NCBI GenBank assembly: GCA_030295235.1
Contig: AP026140.1
Location: 124,001 to 188,000, forward strand
Direction: 5' to 3'
DNA from: Fistulifera solaris
Taxonomy: Eukaryota; Bacillariophyta; Bacillariophyceae; Naviculales; Stauroneidaceae
DNA length: 64,000 nucleotides
Shown: positions 11,201 through 21,803 of the stretch, piece by piece
Layout: each line of letters starts with the position of its first letter
Numbering within the stretch: position 1 is the first letter of the stretch
Made by a program: the position numbers and the translations under genes
The notes under the pieces: model-generated
Told to the model about the DNA's origin: nothing
Database searches by the model: none
What the model saw: only the letters and a program-made list of their open reading frames with translations

Positions 11201-13593
11201 AGCCGCATATTTGTTACCCAGCAGTGAGACACATGTACCGACCAGAATGTCGCAGTACATCTCCGTATTAAGCCGAGGATAACGCAGCTGGTACGCCAAA
11301 TGGTTTGAGACGGCGTTCCAGAGACTGTCGAGAAGTCCCGAATTGCCCGTTGCGTCGTTCGCTGGAGCGTTCGCCTAGCCGTCTCGATCCCTATACTCCA
11401 TCGTTTTGCCAAATCTTCGGGTGTGACATATGCTTTCCGGTTCTTCGTTGAGATTGCGGCACTTGTAAGCGAAGCAGCATACGAATCGATGTCAAAAGCT
11501 GCCGAACCGCTCAGCTGAAATCACAGCAATCGAACGAGCTGGCGGGACAAGCGTCGCTCACTCGTAACCGAACCAAGCATCCTCTGTCCCCCTAAAGCTC
11601 AGAGTCAAGGGAAACACGCAATGAGTCCTCATCATGCGCGTGGTTAGAATCCATAGGATCCCAGAACGACTTCGGAGGTGACGTTTACATGGATGCAGTC
11701 AACGTCCGAGCTCAGTTCTTTGTCGGTCGGTCGGCGAGTGGGGAAATATGAAATAGTCCCCATCAGTTTCAAAGGAATCTGGAGAGCTGGCTCAGAAAAC
11801 AAAATAGAATGGCTCTCCGGGCGACGTTGTTCCGGGAGGTAGGTGTAGGAGAGGAGTTTCATTCACAACGACTTGGTTGTGCCGAAGTTGAGCGGGGCTG
11901 ATCAAGTGTCGATGCATGTTTGAAAAGTAGAGTGACTGGTGAAAGAACAAAACGTGGGTTTGCAGCGTCGTGGGGCAATCGTATGCAACCGCAACTGTAC
12001 CAATGGGAACTTTGGTCACTTTCCCAAGAGAACTAATGAATGGTTCCACCGAAACTGTTTCGGCCGGGTATCATACACGAGAACCGCGTCTTTACCGAAC
12101 GAGCAAGTATCACAGTGCGAGTCCAATTCAGCTCTACCAGGAGTCTGTTGTCGCATTGCCGCCGCAACTCGCTGCACCGCCAGTCAAGGTCGTCGACTCA
12201 TGTGGTTACCTGTCGACTCAACCACATCGTCACTATCGGAGTCAGCCGTCTCAACAGCTGAAGCATTTCGCGTCTCGGACTTAGCCCTTTCACGAGCATT
12301 GCGAACTTCTTCCTGTTTCTCTTTCGGTAACTTGATCCACTCCTTCCATTTGTAGTACGGGACACCATCTTTGCCTCTCTTTGCTTTTCCGCCCTTTCCT
12401 TTACCAGATTTGCCGCCACCTTTCTTGTTGTTACCGCCGCCAGAATTTCTGGTAACCGAAGAAATGTTGCGAGTGGAACCACGGGTCTTTGCTGCATCTT
12501 GCTTCTTTCTATCAACCTGCTCAGCCAAGTAGTTCATCGCGTTTTCGAAGGTACTTTCCAACACAGCATCAGCCCGGACGCTCGGCGCTCATCTTTAGTT
12601 CATCCGCCCAGATGTTGTCTAGAAAGATTCGCACCTTCCTATCTTCAGTCATCACCTCACCCGCCTCTTCCAAGTCCAAGAAAGCCAAGTTAAGCTTCTG
12701 ACAGTAGTCTTCAAAGGTAAAGTTATCGCCTTTCCATCATAGAAGACTGTCGAAAGGACTCGGTCAGCATGAGCAATGTTGCGCTTCTGATAAGAACGCC
12801 CCATATAGTGAGTCTTCAAGGCAAAATAAGCGGTAGCGTCCATCTTTGCTGTAAGCAAAGGCTTAACCCAATTCCAAGCTGGTCCACCGTGTGAAACCTG
12901 ACGAATAACGCTCCACAGCATCATATTGTCTTCTTCATACTGGTCTCCATCATGGCGAATGCGACGAACAAGTTCCGACATAGCATCAGGGACACCGAAA
13001 CCTGGATCATCAACCCCTTCGATTCCATCGGGATCGACATGCTCCCGCACAAGGTGCGACAAAGGCGCACCATAAGCTCCAAGGTGATTGCCAAGTACCT
13101 CGTCGATGTCTTCAATCGTCTTCCGAAGCGTTTTCCACCTTCAACAACACATCGATCTTAGGAAGATCTTTGTTGGTCTCACGCATCGACGAATGCGCCA
13201 AAGTCCAAGCGTTCCAATCGAGCAAGAGTTGCAAAGCCAGGAACAAACTTCAGCTGCAAGCGGTGCAAGTGGAAAAGGAAGTAGCGAAGCTGACGAACAC
13301 GGAGCTCAAGATTGACTCCGATCGCAATACCACGGTTCGGAATCATCGCAGGTACCATCGGTGCAGCCTCCCGCTCCAACCGCAGGAGGGACAAAGGCTG
13401 GGTTTGGAATCAAACCCCCAGGGTTTCGAATCTTCGTAAAGATCTCCTGAACGTACTTATCACTCCGGTGCGTCAAGTCGTCAAACGCGGTAATGCCTTG
13501 GCCATTGATGGCCTGACGAGCTGCATCCTCAATAAAGAGGACATCACGGAGGTAGTTGTTGAATGCAGCAAGATTGGCTGCCATCGTAAACAA
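8216..13593 (-). pseudogene. copia-type gag-pol polyprotein, many frame breaks
   Basis: Read from 13593 downwards. Gag-like part at 13593-12184, ending in a Gly/Lys-rich basic tail without a CCHC knuckle. Retroviral-type protease motif ELDSHCDTCSFG at about 12100-12140. Integrase about 11412-10800, with SVGVPHTLIPDNAGE in the core. A long acidic linker follows at about 10700-10115. Reverse transcriptase about 10090-9125 has KALYGLKSSGAAW and the catalytic YTDD (near 9245). RNase H at about 8993-8216 has CFVDADLAGD, TSTFGAEF and NLADILTK. The frame changes at least eight times, so as given it cannot make a polyprotein. Some breaks may be the same run-length errors seen in host genes, so true decay cannot be judged. 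Confidence 0.85.
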
Positions 13594-14464
13594 GGAGAAA
13601 GGAGAGAAAGTTCACAAATCGGAATGCGAGGGAGATAAAACGAAGCGACGTTTTCTTTTCTTTTTGTGTGCGAAACTGCATCGTCGCTAAAACGTTTGCA
13701 CGAAATTCCGACCCCTTTACTCTCCCTTCGAGAGTGTTGTTTACTGTAGGGAACTCCAGTGTAAAGCGCCAAAAGTGCCCTTATGTACGTAAGGCCATTG
13801 TACACACTAGGCCCTACAGAACAATCGTCCACACCCTCATTTAGCTCTGAATCCGTTCATAGTCAAAAAGACAGATCGGCCTAAACAGTATAGAACACGA
13901 CCTCGGACAGGCCAAAATACACGCACAACACGATTTCACTTGCGCAACTTCTCGCGAAATCCGACGATGTTGTGCTTTGACCGCCTCTGGAGGAAAAACA
14001 TCCCTCCACCATGAGGACTTCGAAACAATCGGGTGAATAATTCACTCATTTATGTATTCTAGCATTAAAGGTGTATTAGCATGTATACGAGGCGTCCCCC
14101 ATATTTTACCGACAAGTGACATAATCACTGTGGTCCGATGCATCCATCGACAGAGCCAGAACTGTCAATAAAGGAAAGCAACGGTGCTTCATAAGCGCTA
14201 ATTACCTCACAAACCCAGCCATCTAATCAAGACATATGATTAACATGATGACTCCATGGGGTCGACCTATACATAAGGTCATGATCTCACATTTTCATGT
14301 GGACAATTGTCGACTTCCGACAACGCCGAGATCATCTCCTTGACCACTCAAGCCCAACAGTTAGTAACACATACATAAGGAACATTACTCTTACGATATT
14401 ACCATTGTTTTCCTGTGTATTTCATCGTTTCAGAGGGATTCATCGCGAAACCCCGGTTTTTAAC
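13594..14464. other. Non-coding leader side of the copia element
   Basis: About 870 bases upstream (minus sense) of gag with no gene. A possible LTR-like start TGTTACTAACTG (minus sense, near 14370) is present, but no matching copy exists on the other side of the element. Confidence 0.4.
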
Positions 14465-14554
14465 CCGAAATAAGGCAGTGGTGTAAAAATTATGACTACA
14501 AGTGTTACATCTACCACGGAGGCTTCCCCGTCTGTACTACACTCGGTTATTTCG
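14465..14554. repeat. 90-bp direct repeat, copy 2
   Basis: Identical to 7825-7914. It is followed by CGGCGGCGGCGG. Confidence 0.85.
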
Positions 14555-14855
14555 CGGCGGCGGCGGGCCTCACAACAAACAGTGCTGCGCCTCTCCTCTT
14601 TTGACGAGCTGCTGTTTGTTGTTGCGGTTCTCATTTTCACTTCTCTTTGCTGCGCATTTCTCTTCGTTACTTCAGAACACAAGTAAGAAAGGTCCTGGCC
14701 ACGATCCTTTGCTGAACTCATGTTTTGAAGTGTAAAGCGCTTTTAGAAGTTAGAAGAAGAAGAGATCAACGCCGCTTTGCCGTTCCTTATAGCATTTGAT
14801 AGCGAAAAACACATCAATACGCCGTATCTCTCTTTTCAAGCGGTGTGTTTGAAGA

Positions 14856-15545
14856 ATGGCTACAACCAACGGCGCTAAGAACGCGGCAACTCCGTCAACT
14901 GCTAGCTTGGAAGCCCGCTACCCCGTGAACACTTCGTGGGAGTTTGTGCTGCAATCGCAGGAGACCGTTGATGGAATCATCTATTGCACCGATGACCTGT
15001 CACAAACCGTCGTTCTGCAGAGGGCACTGTCTCATACTGTCCTAGCGACGGAAATTAGATTGATTCACGCGGCGCATATTGTTCGAGCCACGCAGCAAAA
15101 GACGGAAGACGCCACGGAAGGCATTCCTCTGTCGGCTCCCTTGCCCAAAATTCAAAAGAAGGTACTCGAGGAACGAGAAAAGAAAGCGCTCAAAATGGCA
15201 GAGGAGAGTCTCCGGCACATTAATGAAAAGGTGTGTATGAATGATCGGGGATTTATGTCGTCGTTCCCTGCAACAATTCTATACTCACTCTTAGTTTTTT
15301 TCTGCTCTTATCCAAATTAGACTACTCCCAAAGGCCAGATTGTGTTTGATAAGCTGCTGAAAGCTTGCAGTGAAGCTGTTTGGAAAGGAGAATCCATCTT
15401 GGTACTTGGTCAAGTGCAAGTCGACCCGCCGTACGGTCCGGAACATTGCAAAATCTTGCAGAAAAATGCCTCGGGAAAGAAATCATTGGACGATGGTAGC
15501 TTGGAACGCATTCAGAAGATTATTGCAGCAATATCTTTATCATGA
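14856..15545 (+). CDS. LSM12: LSM12 homologue
   Basis: Predicted RNA-associated protein with an N-terminal Lsm-like fold (WEFVLQSQETVDGIIYC) and a C-terminal anticodon-binding-like domain (PLPKIQKKVLEEREKKAL, then DPPYGPEHC). Exons 14856-15230 and 15321-15545 are joined across a 90-bp GT-AG intron (15231-15320), giving 199 residues, the usual family length. The start codon follows a short AT-rich leader. The family works with ataxin-2-type proteins in translation control; that role is inferred from family membership. No frame breaks. Confidence 0.88.
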
Positions 15546-15663
15546 GCGCGAGAGCGATTAACACAGAAGTGTAAAGGTGAAAAAACTCTTCTTTTTTTAA
15601 AAGCATCTAGTCTATTGTTTGATTTCGTTCGTAACAAGATTGGGGCTCAGCATACAGTCACTG

Positions 15664-16742
15664 CTACAGAGCTGCTACCTGCATGCGACTATAGTGCTCC
15701 GTACTGGTCAGGTGCTCAATTAGTACAGCATCGGAAGCGATCCTGGACTGACGATTTTCAGCGTCGTTCTCGTCATGATCGTCGGATATCTCGCTTTCTC
15801 TAGGTGACAAATCAATATTCAATATTGTCAAACTCGAATTGGGAATAGAGAGCGCTGGAACGCCATTCTTTTCTTCAAAGCGTGCCTCGGGGTGTTGTTG
15901 CAGTCTTTGCGTGCCCAGCAATCGTTCCAAAAAGATGCGCAACAACCCAGAATGCGAAATTACCAAAACGTTCAGTACTTTGTCACCATCATCTCGGGTG
16001 TCTTTTTTACCGTTGTCGCTCGTTTCTGGCACTATTACATGCCCACTCTCTTGCACGACATCTTCCATGACTTCGTCCAACCAGTCCGATACCCGACTCC
16101 ATCCTTCCTCGGGTGTCTCGAATCGTGGAATGGGATCCATGATCCCCAAGCGCTCGCGTTCCGAGAAGGCTTCCATTTCCGACAATACCTTAGGTAAACC
16201 TTCTCGAGCACCCCGAGCCAATTCACGCAGTCGCGGATCAAAACGAGTTGGTGGTACCGAAGAACGTTTTTCGATAATCAATTGCGTTGTGTGCTGAGCT
16301 CGCGGAAGATCGGAGGAATAAATTCGCCAAAATGAACGAGGGTGACTTTCGGCGAGTTGTTCACCCAGTGCTTTCGCTTGCTCTATGCCTTTGACAGTGA
16401 GTGGCTGTCGTCGTCCATAAAGAAGACATGATCATGAAAATGAGTGTTAAAAAAGGAGTGTATAGGAGAGTTGTAGACACGTTGATTCATCAAACGCACC
16501 GAATCCGATTGCCCGATAACAATTTTCTGAACATTCGATTCCGTTTCTCCATGCCGGATCAGAAACAGGCGAAGAGATAAGCGACGTTGGGTTTGTTGCT
16601 TTTGCGGTTGAGACGTTGAGGGTTGTGGAACGGCATCGGATGACATTATAGCAGAAAAGCCGATCAGAAAGAATAATAGCCTACAATAAGGCGCCCAATT
16701 CCGACGAGAAAACACCCTTCCGACTAGCATGTAAAACGACAA
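15664..16742 (-). CDS. Histidine phosphatase (phosphoglycerate-mutase-like) with N-terminal hydrophobic segment
   Basis: The catalytic signature FLIRHGETESN lies in exon 1 and the second histidine motif VISHSGLLRIF in exon 2. The intron 16405-16499 (GT-AG, in phase) joins GQSDS to PLTVKGIEQA, as expected for the family. The first ATG (16742) gives a hydrophobic N-terminus (LLFFLIGFSAI) that could be a signal peptide or anchor. A later ATG before SSDAVPQP would give a cytosolic form. The substrate cannot be told from sequence: the family includes sugar-phosphate and protein phosphatases. It converges with LSM12, the stops about 120 bp apart. Confidence 0.82.
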
Positions 16743-16850
16743 TCAAGGATGAATGAGTTAAGAATGTAGCTTCAAATGCCAGATGAGAAATATCCTCTTA
16801 AAATGAGAATGAAACTTACATATACCGACGTTCATTTTTGTCGTTTACCA
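16743..16850. repeat. Upstream segment duplicated at 18229-18340
   Basis: This stretch, just upstream of the histidine-phosphatase start, matches 18229-18340 at most positions. Shared strings include GACAATCAAGGAT, GAGATGAGAAATATCC and GTTCATTTTTGTCGTTT. Confidence 0.7.
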
Positions 16851-16866
16851 GGTATTATTACTACTA

Positions 16867-16902
16867 GCCGCCTGCGGCGTCTAGCCCTGCAGGGCTTTTT
16901 TT
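16867..16902 (+). other. Two GC hairpins followed by a T-run
   Basis: GCCG-CCTG-CGGC is followed by the perfect palindrome AGCCCTGCAGGGCT and seven Ts. In bacteria this would be a terminator; in a nuclear genome the meaning is unknown. It could be a Pol III stop or a mobile-element end. Confidence 0.4.
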
Positions 16903-17004
16903 CGTTCTCGCCCTTCCAGCAAGCGGGGGCTCGATCCCCGGGGATAGCGTCACACCCGGGATTGAACAACCGGGACCGACGTGACACTCACACACACATG
17001 AAAG

Positions 17005-17073
17005 GACGTTAAAATTCTGCCTCCCAGTACAAGTTTCTACGTAGAGCCTACGGCGAGGCAGAATTTTAACGTC
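17005..17073. repeat. Inverted repeat with 19-bp perfect arms
   Basis: The arms GACGTTAAAATTCTGCCTC (17005-17023) and its complement (17055-17073) enclose a 31-nt loop. It may be a miniature element or a transcribed hairpin. Confidence 0.75.
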
Positions 17074-17249
17074 GTTTCACGGACAGCGCGCTATTATAAA
17101 TAGATAAGGTTTACTTCGTATTTTATTGCGCGTCAATGCGTTCACGACTGGCCATGAATTCCCAGTCACGCAAAAAAAGTCATCTACATTCTACGACTAT
17201 AGCGATCGTTGGCTTCCAGAGATGTCTCATACTTTCTTATGCTATGATA

Positions 17250-18220
17250 AAAAAGCACGGTTTCATGAATTATTGAGACGCGCACTTATTTCGTTATAAT
17301 CCCAAACACCGTGTCCACATTTTTTGGAATATGCACAGCATTATTTCGTTGATTTCGTTGAAATTGAGCCATAACAATCAATTCAGAACCGTACAGAATA
17401 TCTGTATGATGCAAAACATTTTCCAGATTTTCTGGAACAGGCACTTCTTTCGCTATGATTCACAACACAGTTTTATAAATTTCTGGAACGCGCACTTTCT
17501 TTCGTCGTGATCCCAAACACCGTGTCCACTTTTTGTGGAATATGCATAGCATTTCGTTGAGGTCGAAAAAATTGGTCCAGAAATTCTGGACCAAAACAGA
17601 ATTCTGTATGATGCAAAACATTTTCCAGAGTTTCTGGAACATGCATTTCTTTCGTTATGATTCACAACACAGTTTTATAAATTTCTGGAACGCCCACTTT
17701 CTTTCGTCGTGATCCCAAACACCGTGTCCACTATTTGTGGAATTTGCACAGCATTTCGTTGAGGTCGAAAAAATCGGTCCAGAAATTCTGGACCAAAACA
17801 GAATTTCTGTATGATGCAAAACATTTTCCAGAATTTCTGGAACAGGCACTTCTTTCGCTATGATTCACAACACAGTTTTATAAATTTCTGGAACGCGCAC
17901 TTTCTTTCGTCATGCTCCCAAACACCGTGTCCACTATTTGTGGAATATGCACAGCATTTCGTTAAGGTCGAAAAAATTGGTCCAGAAAATCTGGACTAAA
18001 ACAGAATTTCTGTATGATGCAAATCATTTTCCAGAATTTCTGGAACAGGCACTTCTTTCGCTATGATTCACAACACAGTTTTATAGATTTCTGGAACGCG
18101 CGCTTTCTTTCGTTATGATCCCAAACACCGTGTCCACTTTTTGTGGAATATGCACAGCATTTCGTTAAGGTAGAAAAAATTGGTCCAGAAATTCTGGACC
18201 ACCACAGAATTTCTTAATGA
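17250..18220. repeat. Tandem satellite, ~203-bp units, about five copies
   Basis: The string GATTCACAACACAG recurs at 17457, 17659, 17862 and 18065, a spacing of 202-203 bp; the first unit is more diverged. Units carry the palindromic core TTCCAGAATTTCTGGAA and CCAGAAATTCTGG. Minus-strand peptides (RISGPIFSTSTKC) are related to plus-strand peptides of the 207-bp array at 25.8-27.3 kb, so the two arrays share ancestry in opposite orientation. Confidence 0.85.
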
Positions 18221-18228
18221 TGCAGGGT

Positions 18229-18340
18229 GACAATCAAGGATTAATGGGTCTTTAGAAGGTAGCTTCAGATGCGAGATGAGAAATATCCTTTTACATGTTA
18301 ACGTAGCCATCACTTACTCGTCGTTCATTTTTGTCGTTTG
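18229..18340. repeat. Second copy of the 16743-16850 segment
   Basis: Direct repeat of the histidine-phosphatase upstream segment. The next sequence (18344-18440) is likewise related to 17126-17210, so the duplicated unit brackets and interleaves with the satellite. Confidence 0.7.
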
Positions 18341-18511
18341 TTTTGCGCGTCAATGGGTTCACGACTCGCCATGGATTCCAAATTCCAAGTCACTAAGGTT
18401 ACAGTAAAAAAGTAATCTACATTCCACGACTATAGTGATTAAGAAACTGCACTTTTATAGTGGGTGACAGTTATCCCAAGCCCTAAGTATTCATTCGGCT
18501 TTTTGATTATG

Positions 18512-18530
18512 AAACGCGCTGCGCGCGTTT
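18512..18530. other. GC hairpin with 3' T-run
   Basis: AAACGCGC-TGC-GCGCGTTT is an 8-bp perfect stem followed by TTTATT. It sits about 85 bp before the GLE1 start. Confidence 0.4.
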
Positions 18531-18615
18531 TTTATTATTGCGAGTTATATTGCGAGCAAAAAGCCATTCTCAACAAATAGAGCTGCGTCGATCATTCCCT
18601 TCCAAACTGGGCAAT

Positions 18616-21600
18616 ATGGTTCGAATTTGCTTGGATGATACAACTTTCGATGATTCGCTCCTCAACAATGCCGAATGGAATGTCATGGAGACACCCAAAC
18701 GGCGCAACATCCTCCGTGAGCATAGCCATGACAAGGAGGAAGACGTAGCCGACGATGAACCTCCTCATCCTTTGGGATTTTTGTCACCCTCCTCGCAAAG
18801 TCGAACTCGTTATTCTATGGAGGAAGACGATGAAGAATCCTTGTTACGCTACAAATTGCGATGGGGATATTTAAATGCCCGCAAGCATCACCAGGATACA
18901 TCACAGTCTACCACATCGCCCGCAACGCAACACTATCCACCGTTGTATTCATATTTAGATGCCGAAACAGCTCCCACTTCGGCATTGTTGCGTTACGATT
19001 ATCAGCAGAAACGCCATCAACAGGATTCCGAAGATCCGATGGAGAAAATTACCATGTTATTGAAAGCATCTTGTGTGATTGTCGATGAAACCACGTTGCT
19101 GTCACCGATTCGACAAATTGCAGCCATTCAACAACAAATGATTCTACCGCAACATGTACAGCAGCAGCGTGATTCTAAAATACAACAACGCGTGGAACGC
19201 TATCGAGCCAAATTTGCGCGCGAGCAGAAGAAGCGGCGCAGGCATTGGCCAGTCTGTTGCAGCGTCAAGAAGCCAAAGCACTCGAGATAGAGGAAGAACA
19301 AAAGCGATCGCAAGAGGAACAGGAGCGACAGCAACAGGCAGAAGAAGACGAAAGAAGGAGTCAGCAAGCAAAAGTGCAAGAGCAAAAGAGGAACAAGCCA
19401 GGGCAGCCCAGGAAGAGGCGAAGCGACAAGAGGAACGACAAAGAGAAGCTTTGATGCAAAAAAGTCAAGAACCCGAGTACGTTGGACGCGCCAGGAAACT
19501 TGTAGCCGAGTTGGTACAGGTAAGAGCATCCGTAGAATCATTTGAAACATCCAAGGCAGTCAGCAAACGGCGACTGGGTGTAAAGAAAATTGCAAATGGA
19601 AAGGTCAATACTTTGACAGAAGATGCAAACAAGGTTCGTAGTGTGGCTGCCGAAGTATCACAAGCTATTTCCGTTGCAAGGGCCGAAGATGCGGAAGCCA
19701 AGCAAAGATATGAGGCACAAGACCCGTCCGTCTCCGTTGAAATGACTCGAGGCAAGCGCTACTTTTTGGATTTTCTATGCAGTAAAGCCATTGTTCGTGC
19801 ACAGGCAGATGGATTCAATGGGTAAGTAGACACGAAATAATTCGAGACGGTCGAGTTTGTCTTGTAACTAAACTTAATTTTGCAGACAACGCGGGGACGG
19901 GTTTCCATTGGCTTGTATGCTGACGCTTGTATCCGTCGACAACAAAGACATCAACCCGATTCTGGCAGCCCATATTTACACTGTATGTCCTGTGGCCATT
20001 CCAGCACTTCCATCCCCCGCGAAAGATGCTTCCGAAGATGAATTCATGGAAAGTCTGGGGATGCTCAGGGAGAAGAATGGAGAATTTGAGACTTTTGAAA
20101 AGTTTCTTTCACGTACAGAGGTAAGTTTCAAATTATTTGTTCGTTCTTATAAAAGCGGCAACTCTCTGACATTGATGTTTACAGGGCATTATATCACTTA
20201 TGGCAGACATAATGTCAGCGCAGCCATCGACACACACGTTAATGGGTGGGAATGAAGGAGCAGTAAAATGGCTGTCTCGATTTTTGAAGTTACTGCCCGA
20301 AGCGCCAACTGCACCCCTCCCACTTCTCACAGCCCCCGTCCTTGATGCATTTTTAGCAGGCGCTGGTCATATGCTGGCAAACATCCACGGGGAACGGTTC
20401 CGACAGTATCTTGACGTTATTTCGAATGATATTCTAAGTCGACTAGATGTTGGGCCGATTGGAAAACCCTCATCAATACGTTTGAAAAAGACAATTGAAG
20501 GAGGATTTGAAAAATTCAAATCAGAACTACCATCCAAAGCTATTGCAGAGCTTTACCTTGCTGGGGGATCTGCAAGTAGCCAAGCATCGCACAGCCCTCC
20601 GAGGCTGTCTGTTTCACAGAAACTTATGGGACATTCTCCTTCTCAGCGACAATCCTCATCTTCATCGTGGGCTTCGCCTTTCGGTCCAGCAAGCGGACAA
20701 TCCTCTCAAAGCTCAAATCCATTTGGAGGCACATCTAGTACCAGTAGCAGCAATAGAGCTTCTCTCGGCGGACTTGGCAGCAACCAATCTCCTTTGGGAT
20801 CCTCGACGAATAGTGTTAATTTACAGAGTCCTTTTGGAGGCCAGTCCAGCAGTAATCAGACCAAGTCGCCTTTTGGACTAGCATCGAATACCAACCAGAG
20901 CCCATTCGGAAGTTCCGCCAACACCAACACCAACCAGTCACCATTTGGAGCACCTAGCTCCCAGCCACCGTTCGCCAGCCCTTTCGGCTCGTCTAGTGGC
21001 AATAACCAATCTACATTTGGAGCGGCTACAAATTCTTTCGGAAATCACCTCTCGCAGCAAGAGTTCGGCATGGAAGAGGATAATGGAGGATCTGCACAAC
21101 AATCAGGCGGAATTTTTGGAGGTTCAGCCACCGCTGCGTCTCCTTTTGGTAGTTCGAGTTCTGCATTTGGCGCTTCCGCAAATGTCACACCATTTGGTCA
21201 ACCGAAAACTGCAAACTCTCCCTTTGGGAATTCGTTTGCTGGGTCATCGCCATTCGGTGGCACAACAGCGGCCCCCTCCATGTCCAACTTGAATTCGAAG
21301 CCCTTTGGCCAGTCATCACCCTTTGGGCAATCGAATTCATCTCCGTTCGGTTCTTCCGGACAATCTGGAGGCGTTTTTGGAGCTGGATCGGCTTCCTCAA
21401 CGCCTTTTGGCTCTACTACGTCATCAAATACCAATCCATTTGGAGCGCCCTCTCAATCTGGGCCTTTTAACAATGCTGGGCCCTTTAACCGACCCACCCA
21501 TCGTAAAGACAATAATGGAGGTAAATCTATTTGCAAATTTTTTGCCCAGGGGCGGTGTCGATTTGGCGACAATTGCCGCTTTTCCCACGACACGGGTGGC

Positions 21601-21722
21601 GGCGGCGGGGAGGAGGCTTTGCTCCAAACAACAATTCTTTCGGCGGAAGTCAGTCGAATGTATTTGGGGGCGGCAACAACTCTTTTCAAGCAAACATGCC
21701 GTTTGGCGGACCGCGTCGATAG
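18616..21722 (+). CDS. GLE1: GLE1 mRNA-export factor fused to a NUP42-like FG/CCCH tail
   Basis: Predicted nuclear-pore factor that activates the DEAD-box helicase of mRNA export. Order: acidic N-terminus; Glu/Gln/Arg-rich coiled coil (about 19150-19460); a GLE1-type helical domain (about 19480-20560; GKRYFLDFLCSKAIVRAQ, KWLSRFLKLLPEAPTAP). It continues without a stop into an FG region (20560-21500) rich in SPFG/NPFG, and a CCCH zinc finger CKFFAQGRCRFGDNCRFSH (about 21530-21590). The last two features are those of NUP42/NUPL2, the partner that binds GLE1. Introns: 19822-19885 and 20121-20184. Frame slips at about 19228-19233, 19384-19387 and the G-run 21607-21610 are bridged; the last one restores a final FG stretch ending at 21722. 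ATG 18616 is the first plausible start. Confidence 0.85.
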
Positions 21723-21803
21723 GTATCGAATTAATTAATGACATATTACGGCTACAATACAAAGTCTATTTATACTTTTATCAATATTTGAACACCAGTA
21801 ACG

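Larger units (their letters stand above)
7825..14554 (-). mobile_element. Ty1/copia-type LTR retrotransposon, degenerate
   Basis: The gag, protease, integrase, reverse transcriptase and RNase H remnants lie in copia order on the minus strand, between two identical 90-bp terminal direct repeats. No conventional LTR pair (hundreds of bases, TG...CA) was found, and no clear tRNA primer-binding site or polypurine tract. The limits are therefore set by the 90-bp repeats and are provisional. It resembles diatom CoDi-type elements. Confidence 0.7.

Noticed and set aside
16920-16990. tRNA-like B-box strings (GGCTCGATCCCC and, on the other strand, GTTCAATCCCGGG)
   Set aside because: No A-box at the right distance, no cloverleaf and no acceptor stem can be drawn. 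At most a relic of a tRNA-derived short element.
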